NCBI GenBank assembly: GCA_001898645.1
Contig: MKUQ01000049.1
Span: 1-37,637, forward strand
Direction of reading: 5' to 3'
DNA length: 37,637 bases
Source of the DNA: Burkholderiales bacterium 70-64
Lineage (GTDB): Bacteria; Pseudomonadota; Gammaproteobacteria; Burkholderiales; Burkholderiaceae_E
Position 1 is the stretch's first letter. Each line of letters begins with the position of its first letter. The translations under genes were made by a program, and so were the position numbers. This document shows, piece after piece, positions 1-7,283 of this stretch. Below the pieces are notes generated by a model. The model did not search any database, was not told where the DNA came from, and was given only the letters and a program-made list of their open reading frames with translations.

Positions 1-66
1 GACAAGTGGCTCTCCTCGATTTGCTCTAACGAGATGCTACGCCCGCGAGCGGAATGGGTTCGTGCC
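1..66. other. Start of a further cassette, cut by the window edge
   Basis: This lies beyond the left-most attC, so on the minus strand it should be the first bases of the next cassette. It shows a GTTAGAG-like motif (26-32 read on the minus strand) but no usable reading frame. It is too short to say more. Confidence 0.3.
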
Positions 67-163
67 GCCTAACGGAAAAGTTCAGCGGCGCTTGACGCGG
101 CCGGCCAGCCGCGGAAGCGGGTGGGCGGACGGGTCAAGCGTCCGTTGGAACAAAGGGTTAGAC
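67..163 (-). other. attC recombination site closing left cassette 4
   Basis: The 97-nt site is bounded by GTTAGAC (157-163, plus strand) and GCCTAAC (67-73), the complementary outer core motifs of an attC. Between them lie imperfect inverted arms, with a GGTCAAGCG-type block near 132-140 pairing with CGCTTGACG near 90-98. It lies just past the stop of the adjacent cassette gene, as expected. Its internal sequence is very close to the attC at 37166-37262 in the right-hand array. Confidence 0.85.
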
Positions 164-170
164 GTCGCGC

Positions 171-872
171 TCATTTGAGGAGAGTGATCAATGCGACGAT
201 GGCAGCGGCGAAGGCCCCACTGCCCAAAAGCGGAACAACGACATAACGCACCCACCATCTTGGCCCGTGAGAATCAGAGGAGATTGCCGGCATTGACTCA
301 TGCGCGGCCTTCTTTCCGCCGGTATAATTAATCGCGATGCGCTCCCGGTACTTTCGGAGACAGTGCTCTGACACCTTTCGCAACTCGGAGTACAGGTCTG
401 CCTCAGGCGCAACTACGGCTGAGCAGGTGATATTGATGCCTGAATCCCAAGGTTGAACAACTGCCTCCACAAGTTGGCCCTCGGCCAGAGCAACGGCGTA
501 TTCGTCCGCGAAAGCTGAAAGACTGACTGGAAGATGCCAGTCGGAGTGAGCGAAGGAAACTTCGACCGATAGAGTGAGTGTGTCCTTTTGCTTTCGGGCG
601 GTGAGAAAGTGGATATTGCGAAACACAGGGTTAGACTTCTCCAACCGCTCAATGGCCAGGTAGAACCCATTGGGCAAATCGAGGGGCCGCACCGTCTTCA
701 ACTCGTGCGGCGCTAGATGTTGTGCATAGCGATGATTCGAGTCGGCCGAGGCTTCAATTATGCAGCGATCGCCGGCTACGTCTCCGGCTGGAGTGAGAAA
801 CGCCTTCAGCTCGCGGGGGCCGAGGCGAACCCTGCCATCGCCAACAACTTCGAAGATCGGCGTGGTCGTCAT
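171..872 (-). CDS. Cassette-borne hypothetical protein with C-terminal membrane anchor
   Basis: This 233-aa protein is the gene of left cassette 4, between attC sites 879-936 and 67-163. I do not recognise its family. Residues 1 to about 185 look soluble, with mixed charge and many short beta-like stretches. The last 28 or so residues (from VRYVVVPLLG) form a single hydrophobic helix ending in LITLLK, so the protein is probably tail-anchored with its bulk in the cytoplasm. The ATG start lies 7 nt inside the attC border, typical of cassette genes that rely on an external promoter. Its base composition is less GC-rich than the core genes. The membrane anchor is visible in the sequence; any function would be a guess. 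Confidence 0.75.
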   Translation of the reverse strand: MTTTPIFEVVGDGRVRLGPRELKAFLTPAGDVAGDRCIIEASADSNHRYAQHLAPHELKTVRPLDLPNGFYLAIERLEKSNPVFRNIHFLTARKQKDTLTLSVEVSFAHSDWHLPVSLSAFADEYAVALAEGQLVEAVVQPWDSGINITCSAVVAPEADLYSELRKVSEHCLRKYRERIAINYTGGKKAAHESMPAISSDSHGPRWWVRYVVVPLLGSGAFAAAIVALITLLK

Positions 873-878
873 TGCGAC

Positions 879-936
879 GTCTAACGTTTGAGTTCAGCCG
901 CCGCCGAAGGCGGTCGGCTGGAACGATCGGTTAGCC
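879..936 (-). other. attC site closing left cassette 3
   Basis: Outer motifs GTCTAAC (879-885) and GTTAGCC (930-936) bound a 58-nt palindromic site. Inner arms TTCAGCCGCC and GGCGGTCGGCTGGAA flank a GAA loop, which gives the usual short attC hairpin. It separates the genes at 171-872 and 983-1276. Confidence 0.85.
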
Positions 937-982
937 GGCAGAGCGAGCAAAGCGGCCACGAATTGAAGGTCGCACATTGCAG

Positions 983-1276
983 CTACCCGAACTGCGCGAA
1001 AAATCCTAGGGCAGCAAGACCCACAGTGATGACCAGTGAGCGGGCAGCAAATAGAGAGGCCTTGCGCCCACCTGTATACGGCGGCGGCGTGGATCCGTCA
1101 GGGTTGTCGAAGCCGCCGGCGCGTGCATCTTCAGCGTAGGCGAGAGAGCCGTTGATGAATAGCGACGCGGAGGTCCAGAGCGATGCGGCGAGCCACTTCG
1201 CTGGCGTAAAGGCCGCGATAAGGCCGCCTACGACGAGGCAAATGGCGATGTGAATAGCAGCGGCGCGCGTATCCAT
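983..1276 (-). CDS. Small two-helix membrane protein in cassette
   Basis: This 97-aa protein belongs to left cassette 3. Two hydrophobic segments are visible: residues about 7-50, possibly two closely spaced helices around IAICLVVGGLIAAF and LWTSASLFINGSLAY, and residues about 77-95 (ARSLVITVGLAALGFFAQF). The linker is rich in Gly and Pro (GGFDNPDGSTPPPYTGG). The ATG lies 4 nt from the attC border. I see no known family signature. Small membrane proteins of unknown role are common in integron cassettes, so a membrane-associated accessory function is the most that can be said. Confidence 0.65.
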   Translation of the reverse strand: MDTRAAAIHIAICLVVGGLIAAFTPAKWLAASLWTSASLFINGSLAYAEDARAGGFDNPDGSTPPPYTGGRKASLFAARSLVITVGLAALGFFAQFG

Positions 1277-1279
1277 GAC

Positions 1280-1350
1280 GGCTAGCGTTCGACATGAGCG
1301 GACAGATTCAAGCTGCGCTTGAATCTGTCCGCTCGATGGAAGGGTTAGGC
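1280..1350 (-). other. attC site closing left cassette 2
   Basis: GTTAGGC (1344-1350) and GGCTAGC (1280-1286, one base off the GGCTAAC form) bound the site. The centre is a strong hairpin: GAGCGGACAGATTCAAG (17 nt) and its exact complement flank a 5-nt loop, around 1297-1335. The degenerate inner core may weaken recombination here. Confidence 0.8.
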
Positions 1351-1355
1351 CACAT

Positions 1356-1973
1356 CTAGCGCTCAGACGCGCTTACAGCCAGCGCCATGTCCCCGACGGG
1401 GTACGACAGAACTTGCAAGTTCATGATAGAGATACCGAACTGATCGACCAATAGAATCTTCTTAACGGGGGAGTCCGGAAGCGAATTGTCCGCGAGCAGC
1501 AGTAGCCGGAATATCTTTGCTCCGGAGGTTTGGATCTGCCCGGACAGGACGATGCGAAGCGGAGTGATGCCAGACGCTTTCATCACTTCATAGCGAATAC
1601 CGTCAATCTGCAGATACCGACCAACCGTGTCAAACGCCAAGAGGATCGGGATAACCACTCGCTTGTCAAACCCAAAGCAGGAGCAAAACGATGTAACCGT
1701 GACGGCAACTTCGCCATGGTTCTCCGCTTCGACCTCAACTGTCCGGTAGAAAGAGTGAAACATGTCATACGCCACCACGCGGTTGCTTGCCTCGAGCGAC
1801 GTAGAGAGCCCAGATGAGGGCGTCACCTTCAGTGGCCTCGCTAGTGCTGCGACAGACAACGGATCGATCCTCTCCGACTCATGTAGGGCACCTGAGAAGC
1901 TAGAGGTGGGTGGCTTGGTGGCGCACCCGGTAAGGCTGGCCAGAATTGCTGCTAGCAGAATGATTCTCAACAA
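1356..1973 (-). CDS. Cassette-borne lipoprotein of unknown function
   Basis: The protein is about 205 aa, encoded in left cassette 2. The reading frame stays open further upstream, but that stretch is the attC of the previous cassette. The start was placed at paired TTG codons (1968-1973) because GGAGAGG lies just upstream and because translation there gives a clean lipoprotein signal: LLRIILLAAILAS followed by the lipobox LTGC and then ATKPP. The mature part has a cysteine pair (CSCFGF) about two fifths of the way in and otherwise beta-rich sequence. It should be exported and lipid-anchored. No family was recognised. Confidence 0.7.
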   Translation of the reverse strand: MLRIILLAAILASLTGCATKPPTSSFSGALHESERIDPLSVAALARPLKVTPSSGLSTSLEASNRVVAYDMFHSFYRTVEVEAENHGEVAVTVTSFCSCFGFDKRVVIPILLAFDTVGRYLQIDGIRYEVMKASGITPLRIVLSGQIQTSGAKIFRLLLLADNSLPDSPVKKILLVDQFGISIMNLQVLSYPVGDMALAVSASER

Positions 1974-2005
1974 ATACCTCTCCAATGCGACTATTGATTG
2001 ATGGG

Positions 2006-2065
2006 GCCTAACGCCTGAATTAAGCCGCGCCGCGAAGCGGCGTCGGCTTGAATGAATTGTTAGGT
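2006..2065 (-). other. attC site closing left cassette 1 (classic 60-nt type)
   Basis: GTTAGGT (2059-2065) and GCCTAAC (2006-2012) enclose long inverted arms built on AAGCCG..CGCC and GGCG..CGGCTT around a TTCGCG turn. This is the compact 60-nt attC form known from chromosomal and mobile integrons. The gene of cassette 1 reads into it and stops inside it (TAA at 2020-2022). Confidence 0.9.
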
Positions 2066-2514
2066 GCTTGTCCGATGATCTCAATGCCCAGTGTCATTGG
2101 CGGCATGAGATGCCGAAACAGCAGAGAACCGTCCGACCCAAGCAGCACAATCTCACTGACCGCACCTTCCCCGAGTGGATCAGACTCTTGGAACTGAGAC
2201 ACGGTGAAAGGCAACAATCCAGCGGCCTCGGCAAGTGGGTGCATAGAGTAGGTCTTCCCATCTCTGACCCATTGCAGCACGCTTGAGTCGCAAGGCTCTA
2301 CAGAGAGACCGAGCGAAGGGTATTTGCCAGGTTCTACCTCCACCTCGCAAGGAGCAAGCTGAATTAGTTCGCCGCTGGCCAGCCGAAGGACCGCCGTGGA
2401 CGTTGCGATAGGCGTCGTGTGCTCATTGACCCACGCGGCATGCACTGGCTCGCAAACTGGAGTCAAGATTTCGAGCACTACCTTGTCAATCAACGATTGA
2501 GTTTCCACAAGCAC
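2020..2514 (-). CDS. First-cassette hypothetical protein ending inside attC
   Basis: This 164-aa protein is encoded by the cassette nearest the left attI-like block. The GTG start (2512-2514) lies within the cassette boundary motif; a second GTG two codons on is an alternative. I do not recognise a family. The sequence is acidic and beta-rich with few basic residues, and has no signal peptide or membrane helix. The last 13 or so residues (NNSFKPTPLRGAA) are translated from the attC itself, a tail known from many unrelated cassette proteins, so it says nothing about function. Being first in line, this gene would be the best expressed if an upstream cassette promoter exists. Confidence 0.7.
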   Translation of the reverse strand: MLVETQSLIDKVVLEILTPVCEPVHAAWVNEHTTPIATSTAVLRLASGELIQLAPCEVEVEPGKYPSLGLSVEPCDSSVLQWVRDGKTYSMHPLAEAAGLLPFTVSQFQESDPLGEGAVSEIVLLGSDGSLLFRHLMPPMTLGIEIIGQAPNNSFKPTPLRGAA

Positions 2515-2689
2515 CTAATTTGTATTTCGCTCGCGCACTCTAGCGGCTAACTCGTCGTCCCGAATCTAACTGCCGACGACCGGCGTCTCGAACGCCGCGC
2601 CTGGGCTCGATCAGCGCCCTCTATCGCCAGCTAACGCCGCCCGCTTCCCGCCGCCTAACCCGCCTACCTCTCTTCGGCGCCCCGGGTTC
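2513..2689 (-). repeat. attI-like block, left copy, inverted relative to 36316-36492
   Basis: Read on the minus strand, this 177-nt block aligns without gaps to 36316-36492, with about 27 mismatches (85% identity by hand count). Five GTTAG-type motifs keep their spacing in both copies (here 2653-2659, 2629-2635, 2564-2570, 2545-2551 and a degenerate 2513-2519). The last motif is the junction with the first cassette, which is why I call it attI-like. No integrase or integrase fragment is visible between here and 2950. The stretch 2690-2887 holds nothing else I can name. Confidence 0.75.
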
Positions 2690-2887
2690 CCAATCTCTCC
2701 CGCTTTCCAGCCGGGTCGTATCGTTTTTCGAGGGACTCTATATCGGTGTTTCGAAAAAGGGAGTGATTGGCCCATCGAGGATGGAATTCGATTGATGCGG
2801 ATCATGGAATCCTTCGGTGCGGCGCACATCAGTCCGGCTCGAGCACTTGGCGGATATGGCGGTGTGCTCGGTGCCGACCGGATGGGC

Positions 2888-2915
2888 TGGTACCGAAATC
2901 TAACTTCCGGTACCA
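2888..2915. promoter_or_regulatory. Palindromic operator candidate upstream of hyuA
   Basis: TGGTACCG and CGGTACCA form perfect 8-nt arms separated by 12 nt, ending 35 nt before the hyuA start. This spacing suits a dimeric repressor or activator. No regulator gene is adjacent in the window. It could instead be a chance palindrome or an mRNA hairpin. Confidence 0.4.
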
Positions 2916-2950
2916 TAGCTTCATCCCGGATCGGACCGGCGGAGGCAGGG

Positions 2951-5071
2951 ATGGGTTACCGGATCGGCATCGACGTCGGCGGCACGTTCACCGACTATCT
3001 GCTGCTCGACGAGCGCGGCGGCACGCGCGCGCACAAGGTGCTGTCGACGCCGGCTGATCCGTCGCAGGCGGTCCTGCAGGGGCTGGGCGACCTCGCCGCC
3101 GGCACGGGGGCGTCGCTGGGCGAGTTCCTGGGCAAGGTCGACATCATCGTCCACGGCACGACGGTGACCACGAACGCCGTGCTGACCGGGCGCATCGCGC
3201 GCACCGGCCTGCTGACCACGCACGGCTTTCGCGACGCGCTGGAGATGCGCCGCGGGGTCCGCGAGTCGTTCTACGACAACAAGCTCACCGCGCCGCGGCC
3301 GCTGGTGCCGCGCCGGCTGCGCCTGCCGGTGCGCGGGCGCATCGACCACCGCGGCCTCGAGATCGAGCCGTTCGCGCCCGATGACGTCGAGCGCGGCATC
3401 GCCACGCTGCAGGCCGCCGGCGTCGAGGCGGTCGCGATCAGCTTCATGCATGCCTATGCGAACCCTGCCCACGAGGAGGCCGCCGCCGAGCTCGTCGCCC
3501 GGCGCATGCCCGAGGCCTACCTGTCGGTGTCGAGCCGCGTGCTGCCGCAGGTGCGCTTCTACGAACGCACTAGCACGGCGGTGCTCAACGCGGTCATCGG
3601 GCCGATCCTGCGCCGCTACGTCGAGAACCTGCGCCGGCGCCTCGCCGACGGCGGCTTTCGCGGCGCGCTGCGCATCATGCAGTCCAACGGCGGCGTGACC
3701 TCGCCGGAAGCGGTCGCCGCACTCGCGGCCTCGACGCTATTGTCCGGGCCGGCGGCGGCGCCCACCGCGGGGCTGGCCGCGCTGTCGGTGCACGGCGAGG
3801 ACGGCTTCATCACCGTCGACATGGGCGGCACTAGCTTCGACGCCGCGCTGGTGGTCGGGGGGGCGCCGTCGGTCACCACCGCCAGCCGGGTCAACCGCTT
3901 CGCGCTGGCGCTGCCTTCGATGGAGATCGCCACGATCGGTGCGGGCGGCGGTTCGATCGCGTGGATCGACGACGGCCTGCTGCGCATGGGCCCGCAAAGC
4001 GCCGGTGCCGACCCGGGGCCCGCCTGCTACGGACGCGGCGGCGAGGAGCCCACCTGCAGCGACGCCAACCTGGTGCTCGGCTATCTCTCACCGGACTTCT
4101 TCGCCGGCGGCACCATGCGGCTCGATGCCGAGGCCGCGCGCGCGGCGATCGAGCGCCGCGTCGCCGCGCCGCTCGGCATGGACGTGGTGCGCGCGGCCTG
4201 GGGCATGTACCAGGTCATGAACGTGAACATGGCCTCGGCGATCCGCGAGATCTCGGTGCAGAAGGGCTGGGATCCGCGCGAGTTCCCGCTGGTCTGCGCG
4301 GGCGGCGCCGGCGCGGTCCACGCCGCGATGATCGCGCGCGAGCTCGGCATCCGGCGCATCGTGGTGCCGCGCGATGCGGCCATCTTCTGCGCCTCGGGCA
4401 TGCTGCGCACCGACCTCAAGCACGATTTCGTACGCAGCCATGCGGCGGTGCTCGGCGCCTCGCCCGAGGACCGCGACCGCATCGGCGCGCTGGTCGATGC
4501 CATGGCCGCCGAGGCCGACGCGGTGCTGGCTTCCGAAGGCATCGCCGCGGCGGACCGGCGTTATGCCTATGCGGCCGACCTGCGCTACCGCGGCCAGTAC
4601 CACGAGGTGTCGGTCGCGGTGGACGGCGATCTCCTGCGCGAGGGCGCATGGGACGCGATCCGCGAAGCATTCCACGCCTGCCACGACCGGCTGTACGGCT
4701 ATGCGCTGCGCGACGAGGCGACGCCGGTCGAGATGGTCAGCGTGCGCCTGAGCGCGCTCGGCGAGACCGGCAAGCCGCCGCAGATCCACGAGCCGCGGGA
4801 CGGCCCGGATGCGAGCCATGCGCTCAAGGGCCGACGTGCGGTGTTCCAGCCGGCCGAGGGCCGCCACGCGGACACGCCGGTCTACGACGGCGACCGGCTG
4901 CGGCACGGCAACCGCCTCGAAGGTCCGGCGATCGTCGAGAAGGTGACCACCACCATTTTCGTGCCGGCGGGTTTTGCGCTGGCGGTCGACGCGCTCGGCG
5001 GCTGCGTGCTCGAGGACCGCCTCGCCGAGGGCCTCGCCGGCCAGGCGCATACGACGGAGGCATACGCATGA
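2951..5071 (+). CDS. hyuA: HyuA-like ATP-dependent hydantoinase/carboxylase subunit
   Basis: This 706-aa protein is of the hydantoinase A/oxoprolinase family, an ATP-using subunit that activates a cyclic amide or a ketone/enol for hydrolysis or carboxylation together with HyuB. The N-terminal nucleotide-binding motif DVGGTFTD is at residues 7-14. A second phosphate-binding signature MGGTSFD is at about 291. The hallmark stretch GAGGGSIAWI..GPQSAGADPGPACYGRGG follows at about 330-360. The frame is open further upstream, but the ATG at 2951 has GGAGG just before it and matches the family's N terminus (MGYRIGIDVGG). Its stop overlaps the hyuB start as ATGA. The VOC, CoA-ligase and SDR neighbours favour a catabolic carboxylase over a simple 5-oxoprolinase. 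The true substrate is unknown. Confidence 0.9.
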   Translation: MGYRIGIDVGGTFTDYLLLDERGGTRAHKVLSTPADPSQAVLQGLGDLAAGTGASLGEFLGKVDIIVHGTTVTTNAVLTGRIARTGLLTTHGFRDALEMRRGVRESFYDNKLTAPRPLVPRRLRLPVRGRIDHRGLEIEPFAPDDVERGIATLQAAGVEAVAISFMHAYANPAHEEAAAELVARRMPEAYLSVSSRVLPQVRFYERTSTAVLNAVIGPILRRYVENLRRRLADGGFRGALRIMQSNGGVTSPEAVAALAASTLLSGPAAAPTAGLAALSVHGEDGFITVDMGGTSFDAALVVGGAPSVTTASRVNRFALALPSMEIATIGAGGGSIAWIDDGLLRMGPQSAGADPGPACYGRGGEEPTCSDANLVLGYLSPDFFAGGTMRLDAEAARAAIERRVAAPLGMDVVRAAWGMYQVMNVNMASAIREISVQKGWDPREFPLVCAGGAGAVHAAMIARELGIRRIVVPRDAAIFCASGMLRTDLKHDFVRSHAAVLGASPEDRDRIGALVDAMAAEADAVLASEGIAAADRRYAYAADLRYRGQYHEVSVAVDGDLLREGAWDAIREAFHACHDRLYGYALRDEATPVEMVSVRLSALGETGKPPQIHEPRDGPDASHALKGRRAVFQPAEGRHADTPVYDGDRLRHGNRLEGPAIVEKVTTTIFVPAGFALAVDALGGCVLEDRLAEGLAGQAHTTEAYA

Positions 5072-6810
5072 AACCGGCCGTGGATCCGATCCGGGCGTCG
5101 GTGCTGCACCGGCGGCTGAAGTCGATCACCGAGGAGATGGGGCTGACGCTGCTGCGCACGACGCGCTCGCCCATCCTGAACGAGGCGCGCGACTTCGTCA
5201 CCGGGCTGTACGACGCCCAGGGGCGCATGCTCGAGCAGTGCGAGTACATCCCGGTGCTGGCGTTTGCGCTGCAGCCGGCCTGCGAGGAGGTGGTGCGCTG
5301 GTTCGGCGACGACGTCCACGAGGGCGACGTCATCCTGCACAACGACGTGTTCTCGGGCGGCAACCAGAACAACGACGTGGCGGTCTTCAGGCCCATCTTT
5401 CGCGACGGGCGGCTCGTTGCCTGGGCCGCGTGCAAGGGCCACCAGGCCGACATCGGCGGAGCGCAGGCCGGCGGCTACAACCCGGAGGCGCGCGAGGTCT
5501 GGCAGGAGGCGCTGCGCATCACGCCGATCAAGGTGTACGAGCGCGGGCAGCTGCGCCGCGACGTCTGGCGGATGATCTTCGCCAACATCCGCTACCCGAT
5601 CGTCGAGGAGGACATGAAGGCGCAGGTGGGCGCCACGCGCATCGGCGAGCGGGCCATGCACGAGCTGTTCCGCCGCTTCGACGCGCAGGAGTTCGACGCC
5701 TGCATCCAGTACCTGTTCGAGGCTTCGGAGCGGATGGTGCGGCGCGAGATCGCGGCGATCCCCGACGGCGTGTACCGCGGCCTCAGCTGGGTGTTCTACG
5801 ACGGCGTCAACGAAGGCTCGCGCATGAAGATCGAGCTGGCCGTCACCGTGGCCGGCGACGAGGTGACCTTCGACTTCACGGGCTCGTCGCCGCAGACGCC
5901 CGGCTTCGTCAACGCGCCGTATTCGGCCACCGCCTCGGCTCTGCTGCTGACCTTCCTGATGCTGATCAACCCCGAGGTGCCGCACAACGCGGGCATCCTG
6001 CGCCCGATCCGCATCGTCAACCCGGAGGGATCGTTCCTCAATGCGCGTTTCCCGGCGGCGACGACCTTCGGCAACTCGATCACCGGGGCGACCTCGGACG
6101 CGATCTTCCGCGCGTTCGCGCAGGCATTGCCGAAGATGGTCACGGCGGGCTGGAACCGGGCGATGAACTTCACGATCACCGGCCGCGACCCGCGCCACGA
6201 CCGGCCCTACGTCGACATCCTGTTTCTCGCGCTCAAGGGCGGGTCCGGTGCCACCTGGGGCGCCGACGGCTACGACCACATCGGCCTGATCAACTGCGCC
6301 GGCGGCATCCTCGCGCAGGACTACGAGATGTTCGAGATCCACGATCCGCACCGGCTGGTGCGCCATGAGTACGCGCGCGACTCGGCCGGCGCGGGGCGCT
6401 GGCGCGGCGGACTGGGCGTGGAGACCGAGTTCGTCATCGACGCAGAGGACGTCACCGGCATCGCCTTCGGCGACGGCATCGAGGAGGAGGCGCGCGCCTT
6501 CGGTCTGTTCGGCGGCAAGCCCGGCAGCATCAACGAGATCACGATCACCGCGCCGGACGGCAGCGTGCGCCGGCCGAAGGCGAAGGAGACCCTGCGCGGC
6601 ATCGCGCACGGCTCGGTCTATCGCCAGCACGCCGGCGGCGGGGGCGGCTACGGCGATCCGCTCGAGCGGCCGGTGCAGCAGGTGGTCGACGACGTCGTCG
6701 ACGGCGTGCTGAGCGCGGAAGCGGCGCGCGAGGACTACGGCGTGGTCGTCGATGCGCACACGTTCGCCCTCGACGAGGCGGCGACGCGCCTGCGCCGGCA
6801 GCAGCGATGA
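5068..6810 (+). CDS. hyuB: HyuB-like hydantoinase/carboxylase subunit
   Basis: This 580-aa protein is of the hydantoinase B family, the usual length, and is the partner of the upstream HyuA. Visible family features are the N-terminal region around RRLKSITEEMGLTLLRTTRS, the HNDVFSGGNQNNDV segment at about 90-103, the DFTGSSPQTPGFVNAPYSAT region at about 268-287, and a Gly-rich C terminus (HAGGGGGYGDPLERP) typical of the family. Translation is probably coupled to hyuA through the ATGA overlap, and the same overlap links it to the next gene. HyuA/HyuB pairs include N-methylhydantoinases, 5-oxoprolinases and the acetophenone and acetone carboxylases; sequence reading alone cannot choose among them. 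Confidence 0.9.
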   Translation: MKPAVDPIRASVLHRRLKSITEEMGLTLLRTTRSPILNEARDFVTGLYDAQGRMLEQCEYIPVLAFALQPACEEVVRWFGDDVHEGDVILHNDVFSGGNQNNDVAVFRPIFRDGRLVAWAACKGHQADIGGAQAGGYNPEAREVWQEALRITPIKVYERGQLRRDVWRMIFANIRYPIVEEDMKAQVGATRIGERAMHELFRRFDAQEFDACIQYLFEASERMVRREIAAIPDGVYRGLSWVFYDGVNEGSRMKIELAVTVAGDEVTFDFTGSSPQTPGFVNAPYSATASALLLTFLMLINPEVPHNAGILRPIRIVNPEGSFLNARFPAATTFGNSITGATSDAIFRAFAQALPKMVTAGWNRAMNFTITGRDPRHDRPYVDILFLALKGGSGATWGADGYDHIGLINCAGGILAQDYEMFEIHDPHRLVRHEYARDSAGAGRWRGGLGVETEFVIDAEDVTGIAFGDGIEEEARAFGLFGGKPGSINEITITAPDGSVRRPKAKETLRGIAHGSVYRQHAGGGGGYGDPLERPVQQVVDDVVDGVLSAEAAREDYGVVVDAHTFALDEAATRLRRQQR

Positions 6811-7283
6811 AGCCTCCGCGCATCGACCACATCGGCATCGTCGTCGACGAGCTCGAGCCGGCGATCACGGCCATGGCGCGCATGCTGCCGGGGGCGCCGC
6901 TGCACCGCCGCTCGCTGCCGGAGGCCGGGCTCGAGGTGGCCGAGTTCCACGCCGAGAACCTGATCGTCGAGCTGCTGCGCTATACCGACGGCGGCGACGG
7001 CTTCGGGCGCGAGGTGATGGGCAGCGCGGCGGGCGTGAACCACCTGTCGCTGTCGGTGACCGACCTCGATGCCGCGCTCGCGCAGTTGCGCGCCGGGGGT
7101 CTCGAGCCGCTGGCGGGCTTTCCGCGGCGCGGCGCGCATGGCCGTATCGCGTTCCTGCCGCGCGACGCCGTCACCGGGCTGCGTTTCGAGCTGTGCCAGC
7201 CCGACGGGGAGGCACACGAGGGCGAGGAACCCGAGGGGGGAGTGCCCGACGGGAAGGCATCCGGCGCGGAGCGATCGTCATGA
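6807..7283 (+). CDS. VOC (glyoxalase/epimerase-like) superfamily protein
   Basis: This 158-aa protein has two babbab-type VOC repeats. The first starts RIDHIGIVVDELEPAI (residue 5 on), with a metal-ligand candidate in DHIG. The second starts VNHLSLSVTDLDAALAQLR at about 76, again with His. Glu residues in LIVELLRY (about 56) and LRFELCQP (about 130) complete the usual two-His/two-Glu metal set. Methylmalonyl-CoA epimerases look like this, so it may epimerise or isomerise an acyl-CoA or keto acid made in the operon. The C-terminal 25 residues are acidic, low-complexity and probably disordered. The start overlaps the hyuB stop, and its own stop overlaps the ligase start. Confidence 0.8.
   Translation: MKPPRIDHIGIVVDELEPAITAMARMLPGAPLHRRSLPEAGLEVAEFHAENLIVELLRYTDGGDGFGREVMGSAAGVNHLSLSVTDLDAALAQLRAGGLEPLAGFPRRGAHGRIAFLPRDAVTGLRFELCQPDGEAHEGEEPEGGVPDGKASGAERSS

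Noticed and set aside
1530..1817. Plus-strand open frames within the left cassettes
   Set aside because: All cassette genes in this array read on the minus strand in the direction set by the attC sites, and the plus frames lack ribosome sites and domains.
1..2514. CRISPR array, because of spaced similar palindromes
   Set aside because: The palindromes are attC sites of unequal length with genes between them; there are no short regular spacers.
2792..2950. An upstream extension of hyuA by 53 codons
   Set aside because: It has no family similarity and overlaps the palindrome at 2888-2915. The ATG at 2951 has a good ribosome site and the correct N terminus.
4882..6759. A 625-codon minus-strand open frame opposite hyuB
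   Set aside because: It is the antisense of a real gene in very GC-rich DNA. Its translation is His/Arg/Asp/Val-rich with no domain.
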